A DNA stretch of 64,000 bases from Deinococcus sedimenti (GCF_014648135.1 NZ_BMQN01000002.1:248001-312000); one strand, 5' to 3'; shown: positions 13,709-25,482, numbered from the stretch's first letter. The notes: a model not told the origin generated them from the sequence alone. Made by a program: numbers and translations.

Positions 13709-14179
13709 GTGGACTGGCTGCCCACCCTGGAACGCGTGCAGTCCTGGCACTGGTGGGTGCTGGGCGCCCTGCTGCTGATCCTGGAAGTCGCCGCGCCCGG
13801 CATCTTCTTCGTGTGGCTGGCCCTCGCCGCGTTCGCGCTGGGCCTCTTGGTGTTCGTCCTGCCCATCCTGCCGGTCGCCGTGCAGCTGCTGCTGTTCGCC
13901 GCGCTGAGCGTCGTGGCGGTCACGCTGGGCCGCCGCTACGTGACGCGCCTCCTGCCGGACTCGCCGGAGGCGGGCCGCGTGAACCGGGGTTCGCACCGGC
14001 TGGTGGGGCAGACGGTCACGGTCGTCACGCCCATCGTGAACGGCATGGGCCGGGTGCGGGTGGGGGACAGCGAGTGGCGCGCCACCGGCCCGGACACCCC
14101 GCAGGGCGCGCGGGTCGTGATCGTCGCGGCGGACGGCCCGACCCTGCACGTCCGCGAGGTCAACGGCACCTGGACGTAA
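13709..14179 (+). CDS. NfeD-family membrane protein
   Basis: 156 aa: N-terminal membrane region with two or three segments (residues about 15-70), then a C-terminal OB-fold-like soluble domain (GSHRLVGQTVTVVTPIVNGMGRVRVGDSEW). Starts at GTG 13709, two bases after the SPFH gene. NfeD proteins act with SPFH partners in membrane quality control; this short form lacks the ClpP-like protease domain of long NfeD. Confidence 0.93.
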   Translation: MDWLPTLERVQSWHWWVLGALLLILEVAAPGIFFVWLALAAFALGLLVFVLPILPVAVQLLLFAALSVVAVTLGRRYVTRLLPDSPEAGRVNRGSHRLVGQTVTVVTPIVNGMGRVRVGDSEWRATGPDTPQGARVVIVAADGPTLHVREVNGTWT

Positions 14180-14193
14180 TCCAGACGTAGGAA

Positions 14194-14226
14194 GAGGCGG
14201 CCCCGGATATACCTCGGGGCCGCCTC
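14194..14226. terminator. Bidirectional hairpin terminator
   Basis: Perfect 12-bp stem GAGGCGGCCCCG / CGGGGCCGCCTC (14194-14205, 14215-14226) between convergent genes. Confidence 0.7.
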
Positions 14227-14237
14227 CCGTTCAGGGT

Positions 14238-14825
14238 TCAGGTGCGCCGGGTGGGGTACAGCCAGGGGCGCAGCAGGCGCGACAGCCATGGCAGCACCGG
14301 CCAGTTCAGGAACAGCGTGGAGACCGACGCGGTCGCCAGCGTGGACGCCCACGCGGGCCACTCCCCGGTGAGGGGCCGCAGCAGCCACGCGAACAGCATG
14401 ATCAGCGGGTACACGCCCACGATGCCCACGATCACGTTCTTCCACAGCGGCGGGGCGGGCAGGCGCGCCGGGCGGTCGAACCACGCCTCCAGGCCCTGCG
14501 CCTCGCGGTACTCGACCTCGTCGGCGGTGAACTCGTCCAGTTCCGCCAGCGCCGAACGGTACGCGGGCGTGGCGCGCCACGCTTCCAGCGCCTGCGGGGA
14601 CGCGAACCGAACCAGCGTCACGTACTCCGCGACCGGGCCGCCCGCGTCCCGCAGGACGTGCAGCCCCACGAAGCCCGGCTGGGTCGCCTGGAGGGCGTGC
14701 AGGCGCCGCGCCCACGCCTCATAGGCGTCGAGTTTCGACAGGCGGACGCGTTCGGTGACGACCAGGGTGATGCCCGTGGCCTGGGGCGGAACAGTGGTGG
14801 GGGAGGGTGTGGCAGCGTCGGACAT
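14238..14825 (-). CDS. ABM-domain protein with C-terminal membrane anchor
   Basis: 195 aa. Residues about 18-110 look like an antibiotic biosynthesis monooxygenase (ABM, dimeric alpha/beta barrel) domain. A linker is followed by two hydrophobic segments (about 128-180) of the type found in ABM-DUF membrane proteins. Function unknown; such domains often act on quinone- or haem-like compounds. A TAGACT box lies 9 bases before ATG 14825. The gene is divergent from the secreted protein at 14928. Confidence 0.75.
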   Translation of the reverse strand: MSDAATPSPTTVPPQATGITLVVTERVRLSKLDAYEAWARRLHALQATQPGFVGLHVLRDAGGPVAEYVTLVRFASPQALEAWRATPAYRSALAELDEFTADEVEYREAQGLEAWFDRPARLPAPPLWKNVIVGIVGVYPLIMLFAWLLRPLTGEWPAWASTLATASVSTLFLNWPVLPWLSRLLRPWLYPTRRT

Positions 14826-14927
14826 CAGCCCCGCAGTCTACCCGACGCGGGGCGTGCGCGGTGCCGGGCGCGCGGTTCATACTGGACGTCCCCCCGGTCC
14901 GCGCCCCCCTGTCTGGAGGTTCACCGC

Positions 14928-16304
14928 ATGCGCATCCGCCCCGCCCACCTGCTCCTGCTGGCCCTGAGCACCCTGAGCGCCGCGCACGCCGCGACGTTCG
15001 ACGTGTACACCTACACGCCCCCGAGCGGCTGGACGCAGACGACCGCGAAGGGCGTCACGCGCGTCAGCCGCAACGCGGGCGGCCAGTACTGCCTCTTCGA
15101 CCTGTACCCCGCCACGAAGGGCAGCGGAAACGTGAAACAGGACTTCCGCAGCGAATGGAACACCCTGGTCGTGAAACCCTTCGGTCCCGACGACGCCCCC
15201 GAGGAGGAGAGCGGCGAGCCGGTCAGCGGCTGGCAGACCCACCTGGGCGGCGCCTCATTCGAGTTCGAGGGCGGGACCAGTCTGGCCGTCCTGGCGACCT
15301 TCAGTGCGGCCGGGCAGGCGGCGAGCGTCCTGATGCTCGGCAACGACGAGAAGTGCCTGGAGCAGTTCGACGCGTTCCTGACCACCCTGCGCCTGAAAAC
15401 CCCCACCGCCCAGACCGCGCCCACCCCACCGAAACCCGCCCCGGCCCCCGCAGCGGGCGGCCTGAACACCGCGCCGCTGAAGAGCACCTTCAAGTTCGAC
15501 ACGACCACCTTCGACGACGGGTGGGTGTCCGTCGTGCAGAAGGACTGGGTGCTCGCCCGGCGCGGCACCACCACCATCCGCCTGCACTACCCCACGGGCC
15601 CCACGTACAACCCGGACTCCGACGCTGCGCTCCGCGACGCGTGGAATACCCTCGTCGCGCCCCGCTACCGCGACCTGCAGGACTACCGTCAGGCCTTCGA
15701 CACCCTGAACTTCGAACGGCCCTACCTCGCCAGCGGGACCGCCACCAGCCTGGAGACCGGGGCGCGGGTGTACGTCGCGCTGTTCCGGCAGGCCGAGAGC
15801 GGCTGGATCGAGATCGTCACCCCCGACCGCGACACGTTCCTGAAGACCTACCGCCTGGACCCCGCGCAGTTCTACGGCGTGGACGACGCCCTCCTGCGGC
15901 CCCTGCGGAACCTGCGCGGCCTGAACCGCTTCGCCGTCGCCGCCAGCGACCTCACCGGCACCTGGAGCAGCAACGCCAGCGGGTATACGCAGTGGGTGAA
16001 CGCCTTCACCGGCCTCAGCGCCGGCGCCACCGGATTCTCCAGCAACGAGACGTTCGAGTTCGTCGGGAACGGCACGTACCGCTGGAGCCTCGCCATGGCC
16101 AGCGGCGTCGTCGGCGCGCAGACCTTCAGCGGCGCCAAATCCAGCGGCAAACACGCCATGAAGGGCAACTGGCAGGTCAGCTTCAGCGACATCGAAGGCA
16201 AACCCAAGGTGTACAACGCCTACTTCGAAGCCGGACGCGGCGGGCAGCGCATCCTCTGGATGCAGTCCGTCGGCACATACAGCGCCTACGTCAATGTGAA
16301 GTAA
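14928..16304 (+). CDS. Secreted protein of unknown function
   Basis: 458 aa. Signal peptide (residues 1-22, ends AHA), no lipobox. Three parts are visible: an N-terminal domain (about 23-155), a Pro/Ala/Thr-rich linker (about 160-180), and a C-terminal half. The last about 120 residues (from DLTGTWSS) resemble the beta-rich lipocalin-like barrels that begin with GTW. I do not recognise the family. ATG 14928 follows TGGAGG. Repeat copy 2 begins one base after its stop. Confidence 0.7.
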   Translation: MRIRPAHLLLLALSTLSAAHAATFDVYTYTPPSGWTQTTAKGVTRVSRNAGGQYCLFDLYPATKGSGNVKQDFRSEWNTLVVKPFGPDDAPEEESGEPVSGWQTHLGGASFEFEGGTSLAVLATFSAAGQAASVLMLGNDEKCLEQFDAFLTTLRLKTPTAQTAPTPPKPAPAPAAGGLNTAPLKSTFKFDTTTFDDGWVSVVQKDWVLARRGTTTIRLHYPTGPTYNPDSDAALRDAWNTLVAPRYRDLQDYRQAFDTLNFERPYLASGTATSLETGARVYVALFRQAESGWIEIVTPDRDTFLKTYRLDPAQFYGVDDALLRPLRNLRGLNRFAVAASDLTGTWSSNASGYTQWVNAFTGLSAGATGFSSNETFEFVGNGTYRWSLAMASGVVGAQTFSGAKSSGKHAMKGNWQVSFSDIEGKPKVYNAYFEAGRGGQRILWMQSVGTYSAYVNVK

Positions 16305-16305
16305 T

Positions 16306-16457
16306 ACGAACTCGGATTGAATGGCTTACAAAGCCGCTGGGTCCGAGCGGATGCGACTCGTAGAGCTGCCCCGCAGAGGAGGAGCACAACGGGTTCCGGA
16401 CGTGGAGCTGACAACCCGGTGGCGTTCCGGGTTGTCAGCGAAACAAACGGAATCCGT
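16306..16457 (+). repeat. Small interspersed repeat, family 1, copy 2 (152 bp)
   Basis: Shares with copies 1 and 3 the ends (ACGAACTCGG...CGGAATCCGT), the GAGCGGA and GGTTCCGG segments and the stem GACAACCCGG/CCGGGTTGTC with a 7-nt loop (16410-16436). The first stem is reduced to GGCTT/AAGCC. It lies between convergent genes, where it may serve as their terminator. Confidence 0.85.
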
Positions 16458-16465
16458 AGAACCGT

Positions 16466-16912
16466 TCAGTCCAGCATCCGGCGGTGGTAATCCACCTGTC
16501 CCAGGTGCCAGTTCAGGTGCCCGTACAGGTGAATCAGGAAGTACCGGACCGTCATGCCCTCCGGGAAGCCCGGCAGGTGCCGCGCACTCACCTCATCCAG
16601 TCTCGACTCGTCGAGGCCGTCCAGGGTCGCCACCACCCGCGCCGACACCTCCCGCAGGCCCGCGATCAGTTCCGCGCGGGGCACGTCCCGCCGGGCGAAC
16701 TCCGCCTCCCGGTCCCGCGTGAACGGCACGCCGCCCAGGTCCGCGCCGACGAACTGCGACAGGTTCCCGATCAGGTGCAGCGCCAGCGTCCCCGCCGGAT
16801 TCACGATGTCCCCCCGCACCCGCCACACGGAGGCGTCGTCCGGGTACGCTTCCAGTTCCGTGATCAGCTTCTGGATGTCCCGCACGAACAGCTCCCGCAG
16901 TTCAGGCCACAT
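16466..16912 (-). CDS. DinB-family protein
   Basis: 148 aa four-helix-bundle DinB/YfiT-like protein. Putative metal histidines are spaced as in the family: one in TLALHLIGNL (helix 2) and two in HLNWHLGQVDYH near the C-terminus. Members include thiol-dependent S-transferases and are expanded in Deinococcus. TAAGCT (16919-16924) ends 6 bases before ATG 16912, so it may be transcribed alone as a leaderless message although it also sits downstream of the broken DUF1801-type gene. Confidence 0.85.
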   Translation of the reverse strand: MWPELRELFVRDIQKLITELEAYPDDASVWRVRGDIVNPAGTLALHLIGNLSQFVGADLGGVPFTRDREAEFARRDVPRAELIAGLREVSARVVATLDGLDESRLDEVSARHLPGFPEGMTVRYFLIHLYGHLNWHLGQVDYHRRMLD

Positions 16913-16921
16913 GAGGGCAGC

Positions 16922-17381
16922 TTACCCGCCCTGCCCCTCCCGGAGGGCGCGGAGGATCAGGTTCTTCACCTGCGTGCGGCTGTCCGGAGTCCAGGTGGTC
17001 AGGGCGTACGCGGTTGGCCACATTACCCCGTCGTCCAGCCGGGCCGCGTCGCTGAACCCCAGCGTGCCGTAGCGGGTCTTGAATTTCGCGGCCGCCTGAT
17101 AGAAGCACACGACCTTGCCGTTCAGTGCGTACGCGGGCATGCCGTACCACAGGCGCGGGGTCAGGTCGGGGGCCACCTCGCGGATCAGGCAGGTGGCGGG
17201 CCAGGGTCCGCTCGGGTTCGGGCAGTTCGGTGATGCGGGCCAGGACCTCCGCGTCACCGTCGGTGGCGGGGCTGGCCTTGCGGGAGGCGCGCACCTCCCG
17301 GGCGCGGTCCTTCATGGCAGCGCGTTCCTCGGCGCTGAAGGCGGCGTCCGGCTGGGCCTTACGGGCGGATCTGGAGGTCAT
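16922..17381 (-). pseudogene. DUF1801 (YdhG-like) gene with frameshift
   Basis: The N-terminal part (MTSRSARKAQPDAAF...[15 protein letters not shown]) reads in one frame from ATG 17381. The conserved domain ([22 protein letters not shown], then [17 protein letters not shown] to the stop at 16922) reads in the next frame. The switch lies near 17186-17195 and would be repaired by one deleted or two inserted bases. The joined product would be about 150 aa, the usual size of this iron-chaperone-like family. Either a real pseudogene or a sequence error. TACAGT lies 5 bases before the ATG. Confidence 0.75.
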
Positions 17382-17408
17382 GCTGAACTGTACCCGCTCT
17401 GCTCCGGC

Positions 17409-17870
<462 letters not shown>

Positions 17871-17873
17871 ACG

Positions 17874-17902
17874 CCCCCACCTTAGCATTTGGAAGGTGGG
17901 GG
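17874..17902. promoter_or_regulatory. Inverted repeat, putative Lrp/AsnC operator
   Basis: CCCCCACCTT (17874-17883) and AAGGTGGGGG (17893-17902) form a perfect 10-bp inverted repeat with 9 bases between. It begins 4 bases upstream of the regulator's ATG and covers its probable -10. Confidence 0.5.
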
Positions 17903-18045
17903 GTGGCGTTTGAGAGGCTGGTGTGCGGCGACCCCCGCGCACCTGACAGGCGACGCGCATTCCAATCAGCCCGGCACGGCGCGGAAAATAAGGAAGCACT
18001 CAAGTCGAGTCTCATCCCCAAGCAGTCGCTTCTGGAGGTTCCCCC

Positions 18046-19479
18046 ATGCCCATTCACCCGCAGGCCACCCTTCGCAGCCAGATGATGCTGCCCCGCAACC
18101 ACCGCGCCGACAAGTGGGCCGACGTGCCCGACGAGCAGTGGTACGACTGGAAATGGCAGCTGAAAAACCGCATCAACAGCGTCGCCGAACTCGAGGAAGT
18201 CCTCACCCTCACCGACAGCGAGCGCAAGGGCGCGTCAGCGGAGGGCATCTTCCGCCTGGACATCACCCCGTACTTCGCCAGCCTCATGGACCGCGACGAC
18301 CCCACCTGCCCCGTCAGGCGCCAGGTCATCCCCACCGAGGAAGAACTCCAGCCGTTCACGAGCATGATGGAAGACTCCCTGGCGGAGGACAAGCACAGCC
18401 CCGTCCCCGGCCTCGTGCACCGCTACCCGGACCGCGTGCTGATGCTCGTCACCACGCAGTGCGCCAGCTACTGCCGCTACTGCACCCGCAGCCGCATCGT
18501 CGGCGACCCCACCGAGACCTTCAACCCCGCCGAGTACGAACAGCAGCTGAACTACCTGCGCAACACCCCCCAGGTCCGCGACGTGCTGCTCAGCGGCGGT
18601 GACCCCCTCACCCTCGCGCCGAAAGTCCTGGGTCGCCTGCTGGCCGAACTGCGCAAGATCGAGCACATCGAGATCATCCGCATCGGCACCCGCGTCCCCG
18701 TGTTCATGCCCATGCGCGTCACGCAGGAACTCTGCGACGTCCTCGCGGAGAACCACCCGGTGTGGATGAACATTCACGTCAACCACCCCAAGGAAATCAC
18801 CCCGGAAGTCGCCGACGCCTGCGACCGCCTCACCCGCGCTGGAGTGCCCCTCGGCAACCAGAGCGTGCTGCTGCGCGGCGTGAACGACCACCCCGTCATC
18901 ATGCAGAAACTCGTACGCGAACTCGTCAAGATCCGCGTGCGCCCCTACTACATCTACCAGTGCGACCTCGTCCACGGCGCCGGGCACCTGCGCACCACCG
19001 TCAGCAAGGGCCTGGAAATCATGGAAAGCCTCCGCGGCCACACCAGCGGCTACAGCGTCCCCACCTACGTCGTGGACGCCCCCGGCGGCGGCGGCAAGAT
19101 CCCCGTCGCGCCCAACTACGTCCTCTCGCACAGCCCCGAGAAGCTCATCCTGCGCAACTTCGAAGGCTACATCGCCGCGTACAGCGAACCCACCGACTAC
19201 ACCGGCCCCGACATGCTCGTCCCCACCGACTGGCAACGCAAGGAACCCGGCCAGAGCGGCATCTTTGGCCTCATGGAAGGCGAACGCATTTCCATTGAAC
19301 CCAAGGAATTCGCCGAATCCCGCCACCGCCCCGGCGCCACCCAGCACCGCCTCAACAGCCGCGAAGACAAATGGGCCGCCCACGGCATCGGCGCGCAGGC
19401 CACCGACACCGCCCCCGACGGCATGATCGAAACGCCCCAGCCCGTCCAGAGCGAACCCCAGACCATCAGCGGCGACTGA
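18046..19479 (+). CDS. kamA: Lysine 2,3-aminomutase
   Basis: 477 aa radical SAM enzyme converting L-lysine to L-beta-lysine with PLP and S-adenosylmethionine. The iron-sulfur cysteines are C139, C143 and C146 (CASYCRYC); the PLP lysine is K351 in PGGGGK. It is longer than typical clostridial KamA (about 416 aa) because of a C-terminal tail, and much longer than EpmB (about 340), so EF-P modification is less likely. ATG 18046 follows TGGAGG. The next gene is a class III aminotransferase; no acetyltransferase (ablB) is adjacent. Role: lysine degradation or beta-lysine supply. Confidence 0.93.
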   Translation: MPIHPQATLRSQMMLPRNHRADKWADVPDEQWYDWKWQLKNRINSVAELEEVLTLTDSERKGASAEGIFRLDITPYFASLMDRDDPTCPVRRQVIPTEEELQPFTSMMEDSLAEDKHSPVPGLVHRYPDRVLMLVTTQCASYCRYCTRSRIVGDPTETFNPAEYEQQLNYLRNTPQVRDVLLSGGDPLTLAPKVLGRLLAELRKIEHIEIIRIGTRVPVFMPMRVTQELCDVLAENHPVWMNIHVNHPKEITPEVADACDRLTRAGVPLGNQSVLLRGVNDHPVIMQKLVRELVKIRVRPYYIYQCDLVHGAGHLRTTVSKGLEIMESLRGHTSGYSVPTYVVDAPGGGGKIPVAPNYVLSHSPEKLILRNFEGYIAAYSEPTDYTGPDMLVPTDWQRKEPGQSGIFGLMEGERISIEPKEFAESRHRPGATQHRLNSREDKWAAHGIGAQATDTAPDGMIETPQPVQSEPQTISGD

Positions 19480-19544
19480 CGCGATAGCTGATTGCTCGGT
19501 CGTCTGCGCGGCCCGCTCCGCCTGAGCGGTGCCAGAATCACCCG

Positions 19545-19596
19545 CCTCCCCTTGAGGGGAGGTGCCCCGAAGGGGCGGAGGGGTCGCCCGCGACCC
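19545..19596. repeat. REP-like cluster of three palindromes
   Basis: Three consecutive short stem-loops: CCTCCCC/GGGGAGG (19545-19562), GCCCC/GGGGC (19564-19576) and GGGTCG/CGACCC (19581-19596). They lie between kamA and the aminotransferase gene. The arrangement resembles REP-type intergenic palindromes; no second copy is in the window. Confidence 0.5.
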
Positions 19597-19622
19597 TGCC
19601 GCCTCTCCCCAGGAGAACTTCC

Positions 19623-20984
<1,362 letters not shown>

Positions 20985-20989
20985 GGGAG

Positions 20990-21033
20990 GGGCAGGCGGG
21001 CCGTCCGGGTGACCTCCGGCGGCCCGCCTGCCC
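20990..21033 (+). terminator. Hairpin terminator of the aminotransferase
   Basis: Perfect 14-bp stem GGGCAGGCGGGCCG / CGGCCCGCCTGCCC (20990-21003, 21020-21033). Confidence 0.65.
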
Positions 21034-21042
21034 TGCGGATCA

Positions 21043-21081
21043 ATGAGAAAGGGGAGGCCGGAATGGGCCTCCCTCTCTCAT
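21043..21081 (-). terminator. Hairpin terminator of the convergent gene
   Basis: Near-perfect stem: ATGAGAAAGGGGAGGCC pairs with the segment ending CCTCTCTCAT. It lies 15 bases after the stop of the minus-strand gene at 21096. Confidence 0.55.
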
Positions 21082-21095
21082 GCTGTGCGGATGGA

Positions 21096-21620
21096 TTACT
21101 GCAGGCGCTTCATGATGGCCTGGAGGCTGGCGCTGTCGGCCCACGCCATGCCCTTCTCGACGTACATGCGGGCCATGGTCTGGTCGCCACGCTGCAGGGC
21201 CAGGAAGGCGAGCTTGGCGGCGCTCAGGGATGCCCACTGCTTCTCCTGGTCAGTCAGGTCGCCCAGGCGGGTCCAGGCGTTGTACGCGTTGATCCACCAC
21301 TGGGTCTTGGTGTACAGCTGCGCCAGGTACGCGTTGTAGTCGCGGTTGGCGGCTTCCATGCTGGCAGCGTAGTAGGCGTGGTCCACGGCGGCCTTCCACA
21401 GCGTGCGGTCGTAGAAGGGGACGGGGTAGGCCACGTCCGCCTGCACGGCGTACTCCTGAGCCTTGGCGAAGTTCTCGCTGGCGCTCATCATGGCCGGGGC
21501 ATTCACGGGTTCCGCGACGGTGGTCGTGGTCGTGGTGGTCTCGGTGGTGGTCGTGGTGGTGTCCTGCGCAGCGGCGAGGCCGGTCAGCGCGAACGCGGTC
21601 AGCATGAGAATCTTCTTCAT
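21096..21620 (-). CDS. Small secreted protein with poly-threonine tract
   Basis: 174 aa. Signal peptide (residues 1-19, ends LAAAQ), then a run of Thr broken by one Glu (about residues 20-34). A helical domain rich in Ala/Tyr/Trp follows, with TPR-like spacing (ASENFAKAQEYA, WWINAYNAWTRLGDL, AKLAFLALQRGDQTMARMYVEKG). The Thr tract may be a flexible or glycosylated spacer. Not recognised as a named family. A TAAGAT box lies 10 bases before ATG 21620; an in-frame ATG at 21632 is possible. Confidence 0.7.
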   Translation of the reverse strand: MKKILMLTAFALTGLAAAQDTTTTTTETTTTTTTVAEPVNAPAMMSASENFAKAQEYAVQADVAYPVPFYDRTLWKAAVDHAYYAASMEAANRDYNAYLAQLYTKTQWWINAYNAWTRLGDLTDQEKQWASLSAAKLAFLALQRGDQTMARMYVEKGMAWADSASLQAIMKRLQ

Positions 21621-21706
21621 AACAGTTCGCATCTTAGGCTCTACCCTGAGGCTCGTCCACGCCACGATCAGCACCGTAAAGGGTGTGTAAAGGAGCCCAA
21701 TCGAAC

Positions 21707-23434
21707 ATGAGAAATACCCACGTTTTGCCAGCTGCCCTCCTGATGACATTGACTGGTTTTCACGCTGCCAGCGCTCAGAGTGTCCCCTCACCCACGCCTC
21801 AGTTCACCGCGCCCAAGGTCGACGTGTTCAAGGAACTGCGCGTCATTTCCGGCGTGACCGTCTCCCCGAACGGCGACCTCACCTTCGTGGGATCCGACGC
21901 GAAGATCCACCGCACCGACGCCACAGGCAGTGAAAAGTGGGTCTACACGGTCGGTGACATCGGCCGCGCGTACCCGGTCGTGACGCCGCAGGGCGTGACG
22001 ATCGCCGCGTCCTACGACGACACCGTGTACGCCCTCGATCCGGCCGGCAAACTCCTGTGGAAGCAGAAACTGGACGGGGACATCTACGCCACGCCCGCGC
22101 TGCGCATCGACGGCAGCGTGATCGTCGCCACGGCCGGCGGCAGCGTGCACGCCCTGAGCGCCGCCGGGAAACTCCTCTGGTCGTACAAGGTGGGCTCGCC
22201 GGTGTTCAGCAGCCCCGCCATCGGTCCGGACGGCACCATCTACTTCGGGTCGCAGAACAACCGCATGAACGCCCTGACCGCAGACGGGAAACCGAAGTGG
22301 ACGTACTCGGCCGGTTCGCTGGTGTTCAGCTCCCCGGCGGTCGGTCCGGACGGCAGCGTGTACTTCGGCAGCAGCGACCGCCGCATTCACGCCGTCACGC
22401 CCGACGGGCAGCCCAGGTGGACGGTCCTGACCGGCCTGTTCGTGAACGCCAGCCCGATCATCACGAGCGGCGGGCTGGTCGTGGTGGGCAGCTACGACGG
22501 CAGCGTGTACGCCGTGAACACCACCGGCGAGACCGAATGGACGTACCGGGCCGGGGCGGGCATCGCGGGCAGTGCCGTGGAACTCAGCGACGGCAGCGTC
22601 CTCGTTGCGGACCTGAGCGGCACCGTGCACGCCATCGGGAAGGCCGGGCAGGCCCTGTGGCAGCTGAAGACCGGCAAGAAGATCGACACGGGCATCAGCG
22701 TCAGTGACCAGGGCAGTCTGTACTTCGTGACGGACGGCGGCGGCCTGAACATCCTGCAGAAGCAGCGGCCCCTGGCGGTCGGCCCCTGGACGACCTTCCA
22801 CGGCGCGCCGAATCCCGTGGGTCGCGTCCCGACGCCGGTGGAACTTCAGGCGCAGACGCAGGCGCGCCGCGCCGCCGCGAGTGCCGTGATCGCGGCCCTG
22901 AAGCCCAGTACCACCGCGACGACTGCCCCGGCTCAGCCCGCGCGTCCCCCGCAACCCACTCAACCGGCTGCGCAGCCCACGCGGCCCGCTCAATCCACGC
23001 AGCCCACCCAACCGACCCAGCCCAGTCAGCCGGTGCGTCCGGCGCAGCCCGCCCAGCCCGCCGCACCGGCCCTGACGCCCGCTCAGTTCGCCGCGGCGGC
23101 GGGACAGAAGGCACGTGTAGCCGACGGTCAGCTGTTCCTGCCGCTGACCGAGGTGGCCGGCGCGCTGGGCCTGGACGTGCGGAACGTGACCGTCCGCACC
23201 GCAACCCTGCGCGTGAAGGGACAGAACCTGCCCGTCACCGTGCGCATGCTGGACCGCGCGGCCTTCGTGCCACTGGCGGCCCTGGCTGACCTGCCGGACG
23301 CTCAGGCCCGCCTGACCCGCACCCCCACCGCCGGCATCACGCTGACCGTGGACGGTCGCTCGGCGGTGTTCCCGGTCGCCGTGGCAGGCCTGCTGAGCCT
23401 GCAGTCCCCGCCGGAATTCGCCAGCCCCCGCTGA
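21707..23434 (+). CDS. Secreted PQQ-type beta-propeller protein with CuAO-like tail domain
   Basis: 575 aa. Signal peptide (1-25). Residues about 35-350 contain at least seven repeats of the form GxVYALxxxGxxxWxYxxG (PQQ/BamB-like blades), e.g. VYALDPAGKLLWK, VHALSAAGKLLWS, MNALTADGKPKWT, VYAVNTTGETEWT. A Gln/Pro/Thr-rich linker follows (about 400-460). The C-terminal domain (about 465-570: LFLPLTEVAGALGLDV... FVPLAALADL) matches the copper amine oxidase N-terminal-like fold found in many wall proteins. It has no enzyme residues; likely a surface binding or scaffold protein. Confidence 0.8.
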   Translation: MRNTHVLPAALLMTLTGFHAASAQSVPSPTPQFTAPKVDVFKELRVISGVTVSPNGDLTFVGSDAKIHRTDATGSEKWVYTVGDIGRAYPVVTPQGVTIAASYDDTVYALDPAGKLLWKQKLDGDIYATPALRIDGSVIVATAGGSVHALSAAGKLLWSYKVGSPVFSSPAIGPDGTIYFGSQNNRMNALTADGKPKWTYSAGSLVFSSPAVGPDGSVYFGSSDRRIHAVTPDGQPRWTVLTGLFVNASPIITSGGLVVVGSYDGSVYAVNTTGETEWTYRAGAGIAGSAVELSDGSVLVADLSGTVHAIGKAGQALWQLKTGKKIDTGISVSDQGSLYFVTDGGGLNILQKQRPLAVGPWTTFHGAPNPVGRVPTPVELQAQTQARRAAASAVIAALKPSTTATTAPAQPARPPQPTQPAAQPTRPAQSTQPTQPTQPSQPVRPAQPAQPAAPALTPAQFAAAAGQKARVADGQLFLPLTEVAGALGLDVRNVTVRTATLRVKGQNLPVTVRMLDRAAFVPLAALADLPDAQARLTRTPTAGITLTVDGRSAVFPVAVAGLLSLQSPPEFASPR

Positions 23435-23497
23435 ACGGAACCCTCCGGGCGCCCCTGGAACCGGCAGCGAGAAGGCTGGTTCCAGGGGTGCTCTCTG

Positions 23498-23634
23498 ACA
23501 GCGGTGTCCAGTTCCATTGAAGGGCCAAAGGCACGCCCCTCAATTCCACCTCCAACCGCTGATGGCGGCGGGTCCTCGCGCTGCTCGTTTTAGAGAGACT
23601 GAGGGGTTTTCTCAGTCTCTCTGAAAACCGCTGT
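23498..23634 (+). repeat. Small interspersed repeat, family 2, copy A (137 bp)
   Basis: Ends ACAGCGGT / ACCGCTGT are inverted repeats. It contains a 12-bp stem (AGAGAGACTGAG/CTCAGTCTCTCT, 23592-23622) with loop GGGTTTT. The second copy (46617-46753) has exactly the same length and is inverted. It lies between the beta-propeller gene and the tRNA-Ala terminator. Confidence 0.85.
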
Positions 23635-23700
23635 GAGTGCAGGTCGCCGGGTGCAACCGGGCACGTCACCCGCCGCACGGGTGGGCCGCGTCAGGGCATG

Positions 23701-23725
23701 AAAAAACCCGCCGGATTCCGGCGGG
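23701..23725 (-). terminator. Rho-independent terminator of tRNA-Ala
   Basis: On the minus strand an 8-bp stem CCCGCCGG/CCGGCGGG is followed by six T, eight bases past the CCA end of the tRNA. Confidence 0.85.
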
Positions 23726-23733
23726 CTGTCCTG

Positions 23734-23812
<79 letters not shown>

Positions 23813-23823
23813 AGGCGAGAGGG

Positions 23824-23852
23824 AATGTAGCACGCGCCCGACAGGCGTGCAA
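23824..23852 (-). promoter_or_regulatory. Promoter of tRNA-Ala
   Basis: -35 TTGCAC (23847-23852), 17-bp spacer, -10 TACATT (23824-23829); the tRNA 5' end lies 14 bases downstream. Confidence 0.75.
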
Positions 23853-23916
23853 GAGGTCCGGTGCGCGTGCGGGCGGTCAGGTGGCATGGACACGGTCACC
23901 TTACGCCCCGGCGTGA

Positions 23917-25431
<1,515 letters not shown>

Positions 25432-25448
25432 CGCAGAGGAGTGAGCGG

Positions 25449-25482
25449 GCTGGGACGGGGCGCACCTGCACTCCGTCCCAGC
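25449..25482 (+). terminator. Hairpin after guaB
   Basis: Perfect arms GCTGGGACGG (25449-25458) and CCGTCCCAGC (25473-25482); no T-run. Confidence 0.5.

Noticed and set aside
18046..19479. KamA as the EF-P modifying aminomutase EpmB
   Set aside because: Length (477 aa) and strong similarity to catabolic KamA, with no epmA or efp nearby; not fully excluded.
23498..23634. Family 2 stem as terminator of the beta-propeller gene only
   Set aside because: The element occurs again at 46617 with identical length in another context, so it is a repeat first; a terminator role may be secondary.
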